Origin: Streptomyces bathyalis | Lineage (GTDB): Bacteria; Actinomycetota; Actinomycetes; Streptomycetales; Streptomycetaceae | Length of the DNA: 64,000 nt | Assembly (NCBI RefSeq): GCF_015910445.1 | Contig: NZ_CP048882.1 | Span: 3,844,001 to 3,908,000 of the forward strand | Direction: 5' to 3' | Shown: piece after piece, positions 17,053 through 25,751 of the stretch | Numbering within the stretch: position 1 is the first letter of the stretch | Layout of the letters: the number at the start of each line of letters is the position of its first letter | Made by a program: the position numbers and the translations under genes | Notes under the pieces: generated by a model | The model's database searches: none | What the model was told of the DNA's origin: nothing | Seen by the model: only the letters and a program-made list of their open reading frames with translations

Positions 17053-18450
17053 ATGGACCGACCCAGGGTGTTCATCGTGGGCGGCGGCTTCGCGGGGGTG
17101 CGGTGCGCGCTCGGCCTGGAGCGCGAACTCGACGACAGCGAGGCCGAGATCTCGCTGGTCACCCCGGACGACTACCAGCTCTACCTGCCGCTCCTTCCCC
17201 AGGTCGCCTCGGGCGTGCTGACCCCCGAGGCCGTCGCACCGGCGTTGCGCCGCGTCCTGCGGCGTACGCGCATCGTCCCGGGCACCGCCATCGGCGTGGA
17301 CACCGACGCGAAGGTGTGCGTCGTACGGATGATCACAGGCGAGCTGGTCAACCAGCGCTACGACTGTCTCGTCCTCACGCCGGGCAGCGTCACCCGCACC
17401 TTCGACATCCCGGGGCTGGACCGGCGGGCGCGCGGCATGAAGACGCTGGCCGAAGCCGCCTACATCCGCGATCACGTCATCGCCCAGCTCGACCTCGCCG
17501 CCGTCACGCACGACGAGGCGGAGCGCGCGGCGCGGCTGCGGTTCGTCGTGGTCGGCGGCGGCTACGCGGGGACGGAGAGCGTCGCCTGCCTTCAGCGGCT
17601 GACGGCCGCCGCCGCGTCCCGCTACCGCCGCATCGACCCGCGCTGGATCAAGTGGCACCTGGTCGACCACTCCCCGAAGCTGATGCCTGAACTCGGCGAC
17701 CGCCTCGGCCGCAAGGCGCTGGCGATCATCGAGGCACGGGGCACGCAGGTCTCGCTCGGTGTCTCCGTGTCGGACGTGTCCGAGCGCACGGTCGGGCTCA
17801 CCGACGGGCGTTCGCTGGCCACGCACACGCTCATCTGGACGGCGGGAGTGGCCGCCAGCCCGCTGATCGCCACACTCGGCGCCGAGACCGTCAAAGGGCG
17901 CCTCGCGGTCGGTGCGGACCTGCGGGTGCCCGGCAGGGACGGCGTCTTCGCGCTCGGTGACGCGGCGGCCGTGCCCGATCTGGCGGCGGGCGGCGCCAGG
18001 CACCACGGCCGTGCCTGCGACGAGGGCGTTCCCCTCTGCCCGCCCACCGCGCAGCACGCGATGCGCCAGGGGCGGCGGGCCGCGAGCAACGTCGCGGCCG
18101 TGCTGCGGGGCAGGCCCACGCGGCCCTACGAGCACAAGAACCTGGGACTCGTCGTCGACCTCGGCGGGCTGGACGCCCTGGCGCGTCCGCTCGGCGTCGA
18201 ACTGAGCGGTCTGCCCGCCCAGTTGGTCACGCGTGGCTACCACCTCGCGGCGCTGAGGACCGGCAACGCCCGCATGCGCACCGCGGCCAGCTGGCTTCTC
18301 GACGCCACCACCGGCAACGACTTCTTCCGCACCGGCTACCTGTCCGGCCGCCACGCGACGCTCGCCGGCTTCGAGCACACCGGTGACTACCCCACGCCGG
18401 AGCGGGTCCGGCAACTCGCGGCGGACTCCTCGGTGCCCGGGGAGTGCTGA
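17053..18450 (+). CDS. NAD(P)/FAD-dependent oxidoreductase, type II NADH dehydrogenase-like
   Basis: 465 residues with two Rossmann dinucleotide folds: FIVGGGFAGVRCALGL at the N-terminus (FAD) and FVVVGGGYAGTESVACL near residue 164 (NAD(P)H), plus the second FAD contact DGVFALGDAAAVPDL near 305. Layout and length fit NDH-2 enzymes that pass electrons from NADH to quinone at the membrane, though the C-terminal amphipathic anchor is not obvious. ATG 17053 is chosen at the start of the first fold. Monocistronic. Confidence 0.85.
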   Translation: MDRPRVFIVGGGFAGVRCALGLERELDDSEAEISLVTPDDYQLYLPLLPQVASGVLTPEAVAPALRRVLRRTRIVPGTAIGVDTDAKVCVVRMITGELVNQRYDCLVLTPGSVTRTFDIPGLDRRARGMKTLAEAAYIRDHVIAQLDLAAVTHDEAERAARLRFVVVGGGYAGTESVACLQRLTAAAASRYRRIDPRWIKWHLVDHSPKLMPELGDRLGRKALAIIEARGTQVSLGVSVSDVSERTVGLTDGRSLATHTLIWTAGVAASPLIATLGAETVKGRLAVGADLRVPGRDGVFALGDAAAVPDLAAGGARHHGRACDEGVPLCPPTAQHAMRQGRRAASNVAAVLRGRPTRPYEHKNLGLVVDLGGLDALARPLGVELSGLPAQLVTRGYHLAALRTGNARMRTAASWLLDATTGNDFFRTGYLSGRHATLAGFEHTGDYPTPERVRQLAADSSVPGEC

Positions 18451-18674
18451 CACGCCGCCACGTCACGTCCTGCCACGTCAGAGCGATGCGCACCCACCGC
18501 GCCGGAGCCCGGGGCGCCTGACGAACGGCTCGCGTCCGGGCCCGTACGTGTGTGATTCGGCCATGGCGGGTTATCTGCGTCGCGGCCGGGCACTCTCCGG
18601 ACTCGCGGGCCGGCGCGCGGCCCGTCACCAGTCGTGTCCGTACGGACGACACCGAGCAGAAAGGCTGGACACCC

Positions 18675-19370
18675 GTGTCTGCACCACCGCTGCGCCAGAA
18701 CCTGCGCTTCGACGCCGACGGCGTGGAGATCTACGGCTATCTGGCGCTCCCCGAGAGCGGCACCGGTCCCGGAGTCATCGTCATCCAGGAGTGGTGGGGG
18801 CTGACCGACCAGATCGCCGAGGTGGCGGACGAGTTCGCGGCCGCCGGCTACGTGGCGCTCGCCCCCGACCTCTACGGCGGCCGCACCACCCACGACAGCG
18901 ACGACGCGGCGCGTCTCGCCTCGGAGCTGCCCATGGGCCGGGCCGTGCGCGAACTCGTCGGCGCCGTCGACTACTTGCTCGGCCACGAGGCCGTACGGGG
19001 AGACGCCGTGGGTGCCGTGGGCTTCTGCATGGGCGGCGGCTTCGTCCTGGCGCTCGCCGCGGAGGCGGGGGAGAAGATCGCCGCGGCCGTTCCGTACTAC
19101 GGCGTGGCCAGCGACGACGAGGTGAACTTCGCGAACCTCAGCGCCGATGTCCTGGGCCACTACGGCGAGTTGGACGAGAACGCCACACCGGAGCGCGCCG
19201 AGGAGATCGCCGCCCGCATCCGCAGGGAGTCCGGGGCGAAGGTGACCATCGAGCGCTATCCGGCGGGCCACGCCTTCGCGAACGAGGAGAACCACCTGGG
19301 CACCTACGACCCGGATGCGAAGCACCTCGCCTGGGAGCGCACCCTCACCTTCCTCGGCGAGCGGCTCTGA
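18675..19370 (+). CDS. Dienelactone hydrolase-family protein
   Basis: 231 residues, alpha/beta hydrolase fold with Cys nucleophile in GFCMGGG (Cys118), Glu39 in QEWWGL and His in PAGHAF, the triad arrangement of carboxymethylenebutenolidase. HYGELDENATPE provides the Asp loop. The family opens lactone rings in chlorocatechol breakdown, but the many Streptomyces copies have unknown substrates. GTG 18675 with AAAGG upstream. Convergent with the ABC operon. Confidence 0.88.
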   Translation: MSAPPLRQNLRFDADGVEIYGYLALPESGTGPGVIVIQEWWGLTDQIAEVADEFAAAGYVALAPDLYGGRTTHDSDDAARLASELPMGRAVRELVGAVDYLLGHEAVRGDAVGAVGFCMGGGFVLALAAEAGEKIAAAVPYYGVASDDEVNFANLSADVLGHYGELDENATPERAEEIAARIRRESGAKVTIERYPAGHAFANEENHLGTYDPDAKHLAWERTLTFLGERL

Positions 19371-19481
19371 GCGGCCCGGCCCGCCGGCGGGCGGTCGGCG
19401 CGGTCCGGGCATCGGCGGGCCCGGCGGGATCTGATTCGGAGGAGGGCCGGCGGCGGCGCGGTCTCCGCCGCCCACCTCCGC

Positions 19482-20390
19482 TCACTTGCCTCCCAGCCCG
19501 GAACTCGCCAGCCCGTCGATGAACCTGCGCTGAAGCAGCAGGAAGAGGACGAGCATGGGGGCGATCATGATGAAGCCGGCGGCGCTGATCAGCGTGAAGT
19601 TCTGAGTGAAGCCCTGCTGGAAGGTGAAGAACGTCGTCGACAGCGGCATCATCTCGTCCGTCTGGATCATCGTCACCGCGAACAGGAACTCGTTGTAGGC
19701 GGACAGACCCGTCGTCAGCGCCACCGTCAGGATGCCGGGCAGCACGTTCGGCAGCACGATGCGAGTGAAGGCGCGCAGTTCGCCGGCTCCGTCGACGCGT
19801 GCCGCCTCCTCCATCTCCTGCGGCAGGCCCAGCATGAACGACCGCAGCAGGAGCGTGGCGAACGGTGAGAAGAGGCCGCAGTAGATGAGGACGAGCCCCA
19901 AACGCGAGTCGTACAGGCCCGCCTTGGCCCACATGTAGAACAGAGGCACCAGGAACATCTGAGCCGGCAGCGCGCTCGCGACGAGCAGATACGTCATGAA
20001 CGCCGAGGCACCGTGCACCAGCAGCCGCGCCAGCGCGTAGGCCGCGCAGCACGACACGACGCAGGTGAGGGCGACGGTGCCGAGCACGATCACCACCGAG
20101 TTCCACAGCCCGGCGCCCATGTTGGCCTGCGTCCAGGCGGTGAGGAAGTTGCCCCATTCCCAGCTCCTGGGCAGGCCGAGGGAGTCGGCCGCGTACTGGC
20201 CGTTCGTCTTCAGCGCGTTGAAGAAGAAGAGGACGATCGGGCCGATGGAGAAGACCGCCAGGGCGGCGAGGACGATGTGGACGGCCGTGCGGCCGACCGA
20301 CGGGCGGCGGCCGCCGGTCTTCGAACGGGGCGCGGACGGACCGCCCGCGGCGTCGCGGGCGGGCGCCTGCGGTGATGCAGGGGCACTCAT
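19482..20390 (-). CDS. Sugar ABC transporter permease (MalG/CUT1 type)
   Basis: 302 residues with six membrane helices and the EAA loop EEAARVDGAGELRAFTRIVLP that docks the ATPase. An N-terminal Ala/Pro/Ser-rich cytosolic stretch of about 30 residues precedes helix 1. Last gene of the operon. ATG 20390 overlaps the stop of the upstream permease (ATGA), implying translational coupling; GAGGAAG precedes it. No ATPase gene is in the operon, so a shared MsiK-type ATPase is expected. Confidence 0.93.
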   Translation of the reverse strand: MSAPASPQAPARDAAGGPSAPRSKTGGRRPSVGRTAVHIVLAALAVFSIGPIVLFFFNALKTNGQYAADSLGLPRSWEWGNFLTAWTQANMGAGLWNSVVIVLGTVALTCVVSCCAAYALARLLVHGASAFMTYLLVASALPAQMFLVPLFYMWAKAGLYDSRLGLVLIYCGLFSPFATLLLRSFMLGLPQEMEEAARVDGAGELRAFTRIVLPNVLPGILTVALTTGLSAYNEFLFAVTMIQTDEMMPLSTTFFTFQQGFTQNFTLISAAGFIMIAPMLVLFLLLQRRFIDGLASSGLGGK

Positions 20391-21328
20391 GTCTCCCACT
20401 TCCTCACTTTGCGTATGACGAGGTAGGCGGCGACCACCACACCGCTGATCAGCGCCATGACGACGCCCATGGCCGAGGCGTAGCCGGCTTGGAGGTTGGA
20501 GAACGCGTCCCGGTACAGCACCGTCGACAGCAGGTCGGTGGCGCCCGCTGGGCCGCCCTTCGTCAGGATGTACACGTAGTCGAAGGCGAGGAACGACCAG
20601 ATGATCGTCATCAGCCCGAGGAAGGCGAAGGTGGGACGGATGGCGGGCAGCGTCACGGAGAAGAACTGCCGTACGGCTCCCGCGCCGTCGACCGTGGCGG
20701 CCTCGTAGAGGGTCGGGTCCACGCCCTGCATCGCGGCGAGGAACACCACCACCAGGAATCCCCACCACGCCCAGTTGTTCACGAACTCCACCGACCACAG
20801 GGCGAGTCGCGGGTCGCCCAGCGGGTTGATGCCCAACAGGTTCCCCAGCCCGGTCTGCGGGTCGAGGATGCTTCGCCAGATGGAGGCGTTCACCACGCTC
20901 GCCACGACGTACGGGATGAAGTACAGGGTGCGCAGCAGCAGCCGGAAGCGGCGGATGCGTGAGAGGGCGTAGGCGCCGAAGAGCCCCATGGCCATCGGCA
21001 CGGTCAGGAAGAACAGCGTCCACAGGATGTTGTGCACCAGGCCCTGCACGAACTCCGGGTCGCCGAGGAGGTTGCGGTAGTTGTCGAGGCCGACGAAGCC
21101 GGCCCGGCCGCTGATGCCCGTCCAGTCGGTGAACGAGTACCACACCGAGAAGACGCTCGGGATGAGGACGATGAACAGGTTGACCAGGATCAGCGGCAGG
21201 AGGAACAGCCAGCCGGCCACCTTGCGGTCGCGCAGCCGGGCGGCGAGGCGGCGTCGGGAGGCCGGTGCGGGCGTGCGGCGTCCGGTGACCGTGCCGCCCG
21301 CCGCCGCGGCAGCTTGCTGAGTCGTCAT
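20387..21328 (-). CDS. Sugar ABC transporter permease (MalF/CUT1 type)
   Basis: 313 residues, six membrane helices, EAA loop YEAATVDGAGAVRQFFSVTLP. It pairs with the downstream permease to form the membrane channel. Its stop overlaps the next gene, and its ATG 21328 overlaps the stop of the binding-protein gene (ATGA in both cases), so the three products are probably made in fixed ratio. Confidence 0.93.
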   Translation of the reverse strand: MTTQQAAAAAGGTVTGRRTPAPASRRRLAARLRDRKVAGWLFLLPLILVNLFIVLIPSVFSVWYSFTDWTGISGRAGFVGLDNYRNLLGDPEFVQGLVHNILWTLFFLTVPMAMGLFGAYALSRIRRFRLLLRTLYFIPYVVASVVNASIWRSILDPQTGLGNLLGINPLGDPRLALWSVEFVNNWAWWGFLVVVFLAAMQGVDPTLYEAATVDGAGAVRQFFSVTLPAIRPTFAFLGLMTIIWSFLAFDYVYILTKGGPAGATDLLSTVLYRDAFSNLQAGYASAMGVVMALISGVVVAAYLVIRKVRKWET

Positions 21329-22683
21329 GACAGCCCTCCGCCCGGCTTCGGCGCGGTGGGCACCGCGCCCTTGGACTTCTCCGCCACGAAGCGCGTCGCG
21401 ATGCCTTGGCAGTACTGCTTGGCGCTCATCTGCCCGGTGATGACGTTCTCGAAGTAGTCGATCATGTAGGTCTCGGTCTGCTGCGGGAAGAAGGTCCAGG
21501 TGGTATAGCCGATCGACGTCGCGGCGGAGAGCTCCGAGTAAAGGCGCGCGATCCGGCGGTCGGCACGCGCGGAGAAGTCGGAGGCGCGGATGCGGACGGG
21601 CGGCGGCGCGAAGTTCATCTCCTCGACGCCGGCGATGATGGTCCGCACGTCCGTGGTGTAGAAGTCGAGGAAGTCGGCGGCCGCGGCGGTGTCCTCGAAG
21701 TTCGTGTTGATGCCGGCGGACTGTCCGATGGCCAGGTCCCACACCACGCGCGGCACGTCGTCACCCAGCGACGGCAGGGTGTTCCATTCCCATGTGGCGT
21801 CGTTGCCGGCGGACTTGCCGAAGTACACCGGCAGGGTCGCGAACTCCCACGTGCCCGAGATCATCGCAGCTGCCTTGCCGGTGGCCAGCTGGCGGTAGAC
21901 CGTGGGGAAGCTGTTCGTGAAGTACAGGTCGACTGCGCCGCCGAACCATCCCTTCCGGAAGTACGACGCGAGTCGGTCGATCGCGTCCACGAAGACCGGG
22001 TCGGTCCACTTCGTCTCGCCGCGCAGAGCGGAGTACACCGCCTCGGGCCCGGCGCCGTGGTTCAGGCCGACGCCCGCGAACCACTCGTTGGCGCCCTTGT
22101 AGTCCGCATTGCCGGCGGCGAGCGGTATGTATCCCCTGCCTTTCGCCTCGGTGCAGAAGTTCTCGAACTCCTCGCGGGTGGTGGGGGGTTCGAGTCCGAG
22201 ATCGTCGAGCGTGGCAGGATTCGTGTAGAAGGCCATCGTCTCGTAGGAGGCGGGCAGGGTGACGAGCTTGCCGTCCACCTCGGAGGCCGCCAGCGCCCAC
22301 GGCGCGAACTTCTTCCGCCAGCCGTACCGTTGGGCGTACGGCGTGAGGTCGGCGAGGTATCCGGCCGAGTCGTAGGCGGAGACGAAACTCGAAGGGCCCG
22401 GGGTGACGATGATCGAGGGCCCCCCGCCCGCGGCCAGCGCCGTCTGTATGAGCCGGTCGATGGTTCCGCTGGGCTTCGGGCTGAACCGGACGGGCCGCGG
22501 GCCGCGGTACTTGCCGACGTGATGCTTGCGGAAGTACGCGTTCTGCTTCGCGTCGGCCAGGTTGTTCCAGATCGTGACGGCGCCCGCGGGCCCGCCCGGA
22601 CCCGGCCCGCACGCGCCGAGGAGCGCCGACGCGCCCAGCGCACCACCGGCTCCCAGGAGCCTGCGGCGGGTGATTGGGGGCAT
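21325..22683 (-). CDS. Extracellular sugar-binding lipoprotein of the ABC transporter
   Basis: 452 residues. Signal MPPITRRRLLGAGG (twin-arginine) leads to lipobox LLGAC, with the lipid-anchored Cys at residue 25. The rest is a CUT1 solute-binding fold: WNNLADAKQNAYFRK, YDSAGYLADLTPYA, ATGKAAAMISGTWEFA. The ligand is probably a mono- or oligosaccharide or glycoside; which one is not visible. ATG 22683 with GGAGA upstream; 56 bp after the ADP-ribosylglycohydrolase gene. Confidence 0.92.
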   Translation of the reverse strand: MPPITRRRLLGAGGALGASALLGACGPGPGGPAGAVTIWNNLADAKQNAYFRKHHVGKYRGPRPVRFSPKPSGTIDRLIQTALAAGGGPSIIVTPGPSSFVSAYDSAGYLADLTPYAQRYGWRKKFAPWALAASEVDGKLVTLPASYETMAFYTNPATLDDLGLEPPTTREEFENFCTEAKGRGYIPLAAGNADYKGANEWFAGVGLNHGAGPEAVYSALRGETKWTDPVFVDAIDRLASYFRKGWFGGAVDLYFTNSFPTVYRQLATGKAAAMISGTWEFATLPVYFGKSAGNDATWEWNTLPSLGDDVPRVVWDLAIGQSAGINTNFEDTAAAADFLDFYTTDVRTIIAGVEEMNFAPPPVRIRASDFSARADRRIARLYSELSAATSIGYTTWTFFPQQTETYMIDYFENVITGQMSAKQYCQGIATRFVAEKSKGAVPTAPKPGGGLS

Positions 22684-22739
22684 CCTCTTCTCCGTTGCTC
22701 GAAGGGTGGTGGACGGGCCTGAGGTGCGGGCCTGTTGCG

Positions 22740-24110
22740 TCAGCCGGCCCGGGCGAACCGCACGGTGCGGTCGGCCAGGTCGGAGATGACGGAGTTGTCG
22801 AAGCCGAACAGGGCGGACCTGGTCCGGTCGTGCAGCGGTTCGATCAGGTGCGGGGGCAGCGCGGCGGTGCCGGCGAGGATGCCGGCGACGGAGCCGACGG
22901 TCGCGCCGTTGGAATCGGTGTCCCAGCCGCTCATGACGACCTTGCCGACGGCGCTGGTGAAGTCGTCGCCGGACCACAGGAGGGCAGCGGTGACGGCGGC
23001 CGCGTTGTTGACGGTGTGCACCCACGAGTAGTGGCCGTAACCGGCGCGGACGGCGGCCAGCGCCGACTCCCAGGTGGCGCCCTCGGCGTGCATCCGCACC
23101 ACGTGACTGAGCGCCTCGTGCAGACGCGAGCGCGGCGGGACGACGCCGAGCGAGGCCTCGACGGCGCCGGCCGCGTCGGACGCGGTGAACGCGCTCGCGA
23201 CGAGAGCGGCGGCCCACATCTCCCCGTACACGCCGTTGCCGGTGTGCGAGAGGGAGGCGTCCCGGTGGGCGAGTTCGGCGGCGGCCCAGGGATCGCCGGG
23301 GTTGACGTAGCCGAAGACGTCACCGCGGATCTGGGCGCCGATCCACTCGCGGTAGGGGTTGCGGAAGCGTGCCACACGCGGCACCCGCAGGCCGTTCACG
23401 AGGTTGATGTACGCGGCCCGCTCGGCGGTGAATATCTGCAGCACCGGGAAGAGCGTCGTCCACGCCTCGGCGACATGCTCGGGACGGAGCGCGCGGCCGT
23501 GCGTCTCCAGCAGGTGCAGCGCGAGGATCGGGTAGTCGATGTCGTCGTCGCGCGCCGAACCGGCGATGCCGCCCCGGGTCGTCTCGGGCCAGCAGTCGCG
23601 GAACTCGAAGCCCTCGGGCATGGGGTCGAGGACCGGGAAGTAGTCGGTGAGCGGGTACGCGCCGGCGAGCGTCAGGTAGTCGCGGATGTGTTCCACGGTC
23701 CAGTGGTCGCCGTACTCGACGGGCTTGCCGAGGTTGCATCCGGCAATGCGGCCGAGCCACGCGGCGTGCACGCGGTCGGCGTACCGGTCGCTGCCGGTCA
23801 CGGAGCCGGAGGCGGCGGCGGGCGCGGGGTCCGCGGCGGTGCGGATGCCGTCGAGGGTGTCGGGCTCCTCGTAGGACCAGCCGGGCAGGCGCGTGCTGTC
23901 CTCCATCGAGTCGACCAGGGCCAGCACGGCGGCGCGGTCCTCGGGGTCGGTGCCGTTCGCGGCGCGCACCACGTCGTCCACGTCGTATCCGCTCTCACGG
24001 CGCTGGGCGACCTCGTCCGCGAGGAGGTCGCGCGGCCGGCACGCGTCGAAGGTGCTGTGCCGGTACGCCTCGTCGAGCTCGGGGGCGGAGCGGTGAGACG
24101 GCTGGGTCAT
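22740..24110 (-). CDS. ADP-ribosylglycohydrolase-family protein
   Basis: 456 residues. The DraG/ARH fold starts near residue 107 (DRVHAAWLGRIAGCNLGKPVE) and includes the metal-binding ARDDDIDY and the C-terminal WDTDSNGATVGSVAG signature, so the dinuclear metal site appears complete. About 105 residues before it are not part of the fold. First gene of an operon with a sugar ABC transporter under a LacI repressor, so it more likely cleaves an imported N- or O-glycoside (for example a riboside) than ADP-ribosylated protein; this is inference. Its promoter region holds a LacI-type palindrome. Confidence 0.87.
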   Translation of the reverse strand: MTQPSHRSAPELDEAYRHSTFDACRPRDLLADEVAQRRESGYDVDDVVRAANGTDPEDRAAVLALVDSMEDSTRLPGWSYEEPDTLDGIRTAADPAPAAASGSVTGSDRYADRVHAAWLGRIAGCNLGKPVEYGDHWTVEHIRDYLTLAGAYPLTDYFPVLDPMPEGFEFRDCWPETTRGGIAGSARDDDIDYPILALHLLETHGRALRPEHVAEAWTTLFPVLQIFTAERAAYINLVNGLRVPRVARFRNPYREWIGAQIRGDVFGYVNPGDPWAAAELAHRDASLSHTGNGVYGEMWAAALVASAFTASDAAGAVEASLGVVPPRSRLHEALSHVVRMHAEGATWESALAAVRAGYGHYSWVHTVNNAAAVTAALLWSGDDFTSAVGKVVMSGWDTDSNGATVGSVAGILAGTAALPPHLIEPLHDRTRSALFGFDNSVISDLADRTVRFARAG

Positions 24111-24198
24111 GTGCTCGGCTTCCTTCTTCGGTGGGCCGGGGACGTCGTGCGACGTGGGTGGCGGGTGCGGGAGACGGGTCGGGGTGGGTCAGGGTGGG

Positions 24199-24216
24199 AT
24201 GCAAATCGTTTTGCAT
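24199..24216. promoter_or_regulatory. LacI-family operator before the transport operon
   Basis: ATGCAAATCGTTTTGCAT is a near-perfect palindrome with the central CG typical of LacI-family sites. It shares GCAAATCG-TTTGC with the site before lacI. It is about 90 bp upstream of the operon's first start codon. Confidence 0.8.
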
Positions 24217-24272
24217 TCGGATCGGATGCGCCGGGGCGGGTCGAGTCGTGGTCGGTTCGGGGGCAGGTGCGG

Positions 24273-25283
24273 TCAGGCGGACTGCCTGACCACCAGGTGG
24301 GTCGGTAGGAGGACGCTGCGGTACGGGGCGTCCGGGCCCTGCTCGACGCGCCAGAGGATGGTGCGCGCGCAGGCGTCCCCGACGGCCGCAGCGGGGTTGA
24401 CGACGGTGGTCAGCCGCGGTGTGACGAGGTCCGCCGTCTCGATGTCGTCGAACCCGATGACCGCGAGGTCGTCGGGCACGCGCAGGCCCGCCTCGTGGGC
24501 GGCCTCCACGGCGCCGATCGCCATGAGGTCGTTGGCACAGAGGACGGCGCGGGGCCGGTCCTTGCGCTTCAGCAGCCGGGCCACGGCCCCCGCGCCGCCG
24601 CCGCGCGTGAACGGCCCGTGCTCGATCCACTGCTGCCGCACCTCCAGCCCGGCGGCGGCCATGGCCGCCTCGAAGCCGGCGACGCGGAGCGGGCCTGCGG
24701 CCGCGTCCGTCGTTCCGCCCGCGAACCCGATCTCGCGCACGCCTTGGTCCGCGAGGTGACGGACGGCCTCGGTGAGGCCGCGGGTGTCGTCGGTCAGTAC
24801 GCGGTCGGCGGGCACGTCGCCGGTCTCCGGGGTCGCCAGGACCAGCGGCATGGCAGGGCCGACGATCTCGCGCACCTCGGCCGCTGTCAGCGCCATGGGC
24901 TGCATGGCCACGCCGTCCACGCCCCGTGCCGCCATCTCCTCCAGCAGCCGCCGCTCCGTGGCGGCGTCGCCGTCGGTGTTCCCGATGAACGACACGTAGC
25001 CCTCGGTGGCCAGCACGTCGTGCACGGCGCGCGCGACGGCCGGGTAGTAGGGGTTGGCGATGTCGACGAGGAGCAGCGCCACCGAGTGGGTCTTCCGGCT
25101 GCGCAGGCTCCTGGCGACCATGTTCGTGCGGTAGTTCTGCTCCTCGACGGCTTTGAGGATCCGCCGGCGGGTGTGCGGCGAGACGGCCCGCTTGCCGCTG
25201 AGCGCGTGCGAGACCGTGGTCGGACTGACGCCGGCGGCCGCGGCGACGCTGGCGATGCTCGGGCGGTCCTTCTGCTGCGGCAT
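24273..25283 (-). CDS. LacI-family transcriptional regulator
   Basis: 336 residues. N-terminal helix-turn-helix SIASVAAAAGVSPTTVSHAL and hinge region (ILKAVEEQNYRTNMVARSL), then a periplasmic-binding-protein-like effector domain (VALLLVDIANPYYPAVARAV, AVLCANDLMAIGAVEAAHEAG, VIGFDDIETADLVTPRLTTV). Expected to repress the downstream operon and itself, releasing DNA when the transported sugar binds. ATG 25283 with GGAGGTGA upstream is preferred to a start 25 codons earlier. Confidence 0.93.
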   Translation of the reverse strand: MPQQKDRPSIASVAAAAGVSPTTVSHALSGKRAVSPHTRRRILKAVEEQNYRTNMVARSLRSRKTHSVALLLVDIANPYYPAVARAVHDVLATEGYVSFIGNTDGDAATERRLLEEMAARGVDGVAMQPMALTAAEVREIVGPAMPLVLATPETGDVPADRVLTDDTRGLTEAVRHLADQGVREIGFAGGTTDAAAGPLRVAGFEAAMAAAGLEVRQQWIEHGPFTRGGGAGAVARLLKRKDRPRAVLCANDLMAIGAVEAAHEAGLRVPDDLAVIGFDDIETADLVTPRLTTVVNPAAAVGDACARTILWRVEQGPDAPYRSVLLPTHLVVRQSA

Positions 25284-25325
25284 CGCGTCACCTCCGGCCG
25301 GTCCGAGTTCGTGTGAATCGATCGT

Positions 25326-25339
25326 GCAAATCGATTTGC
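25326..25339. promoter_or_regulatory. LacI-family operator before lacI
   Basis: GCAAATCGATTTGC is a perfect 14-bp palindrome with central CG, about 45 bp before the LacI start. It matches the operator at 24199-24216, supporting autoregulation. Confidence 0.8.
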
Positions 25340-25407
25340 GTGATGTGCGTTGCTTCACACAACGGGACGGGGCCGTTCCGTGTCAACCCTCGCGTCGCTG
25401 CGAACAT

Positions 25408-25575
25408 CGCGGTCAGCGCCGTTCGCTGCGGCTTCCCGAGGTGGCCGGGTGGTCGGGGCGCCACCGCGACAGGCGCCGTGGCCACCGGGCGGCAACGCCC
25501 CGCCGGCTCCGCCAGGGCAGAGGACGACCTCGCCGCCGAGGTGGCCCTTTGCGGCCAAGCGGTCGGCCCTCTCCC
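25408..25575. repeat. Degenerate copy of the oxidoreductase 3' end
   Basis: About 165 bp that align with 25648-25815 at an offset of 239-240 bp. The 35 bp at 25472-25506 and 25711-25745 are identical; the rest is roughly three-quarters similar. On the minus strand the copy reads DRLAAKGHLGGEVVLCP, against the real gene end DRFVAEGHPGGKVVLLP, but lacks the stop codon because of base changes and one missing base. The identical core can form a GGGCG-GCAA-CGCCC hairpin in both copies. It looks like a tandem duplicate or the remnant of a paralogue. Confidence 0.7.
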
Positions 25576-25751
25576 GCCTCGCCGTCCCACCCAACCGGCG
25601 GCGGGCCCCGCGGATGCCCCGGGGCAGCGTCCCCGCCGTTGCGGAAACCGCGGTCGGCACCAGCCGCAGCTGACTTCCGGTGGCGGGTCGGCAGGGCGCC
25701 CGCCGCGCGCGGCGCCGTGGCCACCGGGCGGCAACGCCCCGCCGGGTTCCG

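Noticed and set aside
22674..24308. 544-codon plus-strand frame across the ADP-ribosylglycohydrolase gene
   Set aside because: Shadow frame with a Gly/Val/Arg-rich product and no family resemblance; the minus-strand gene has clear metal-site motifs.
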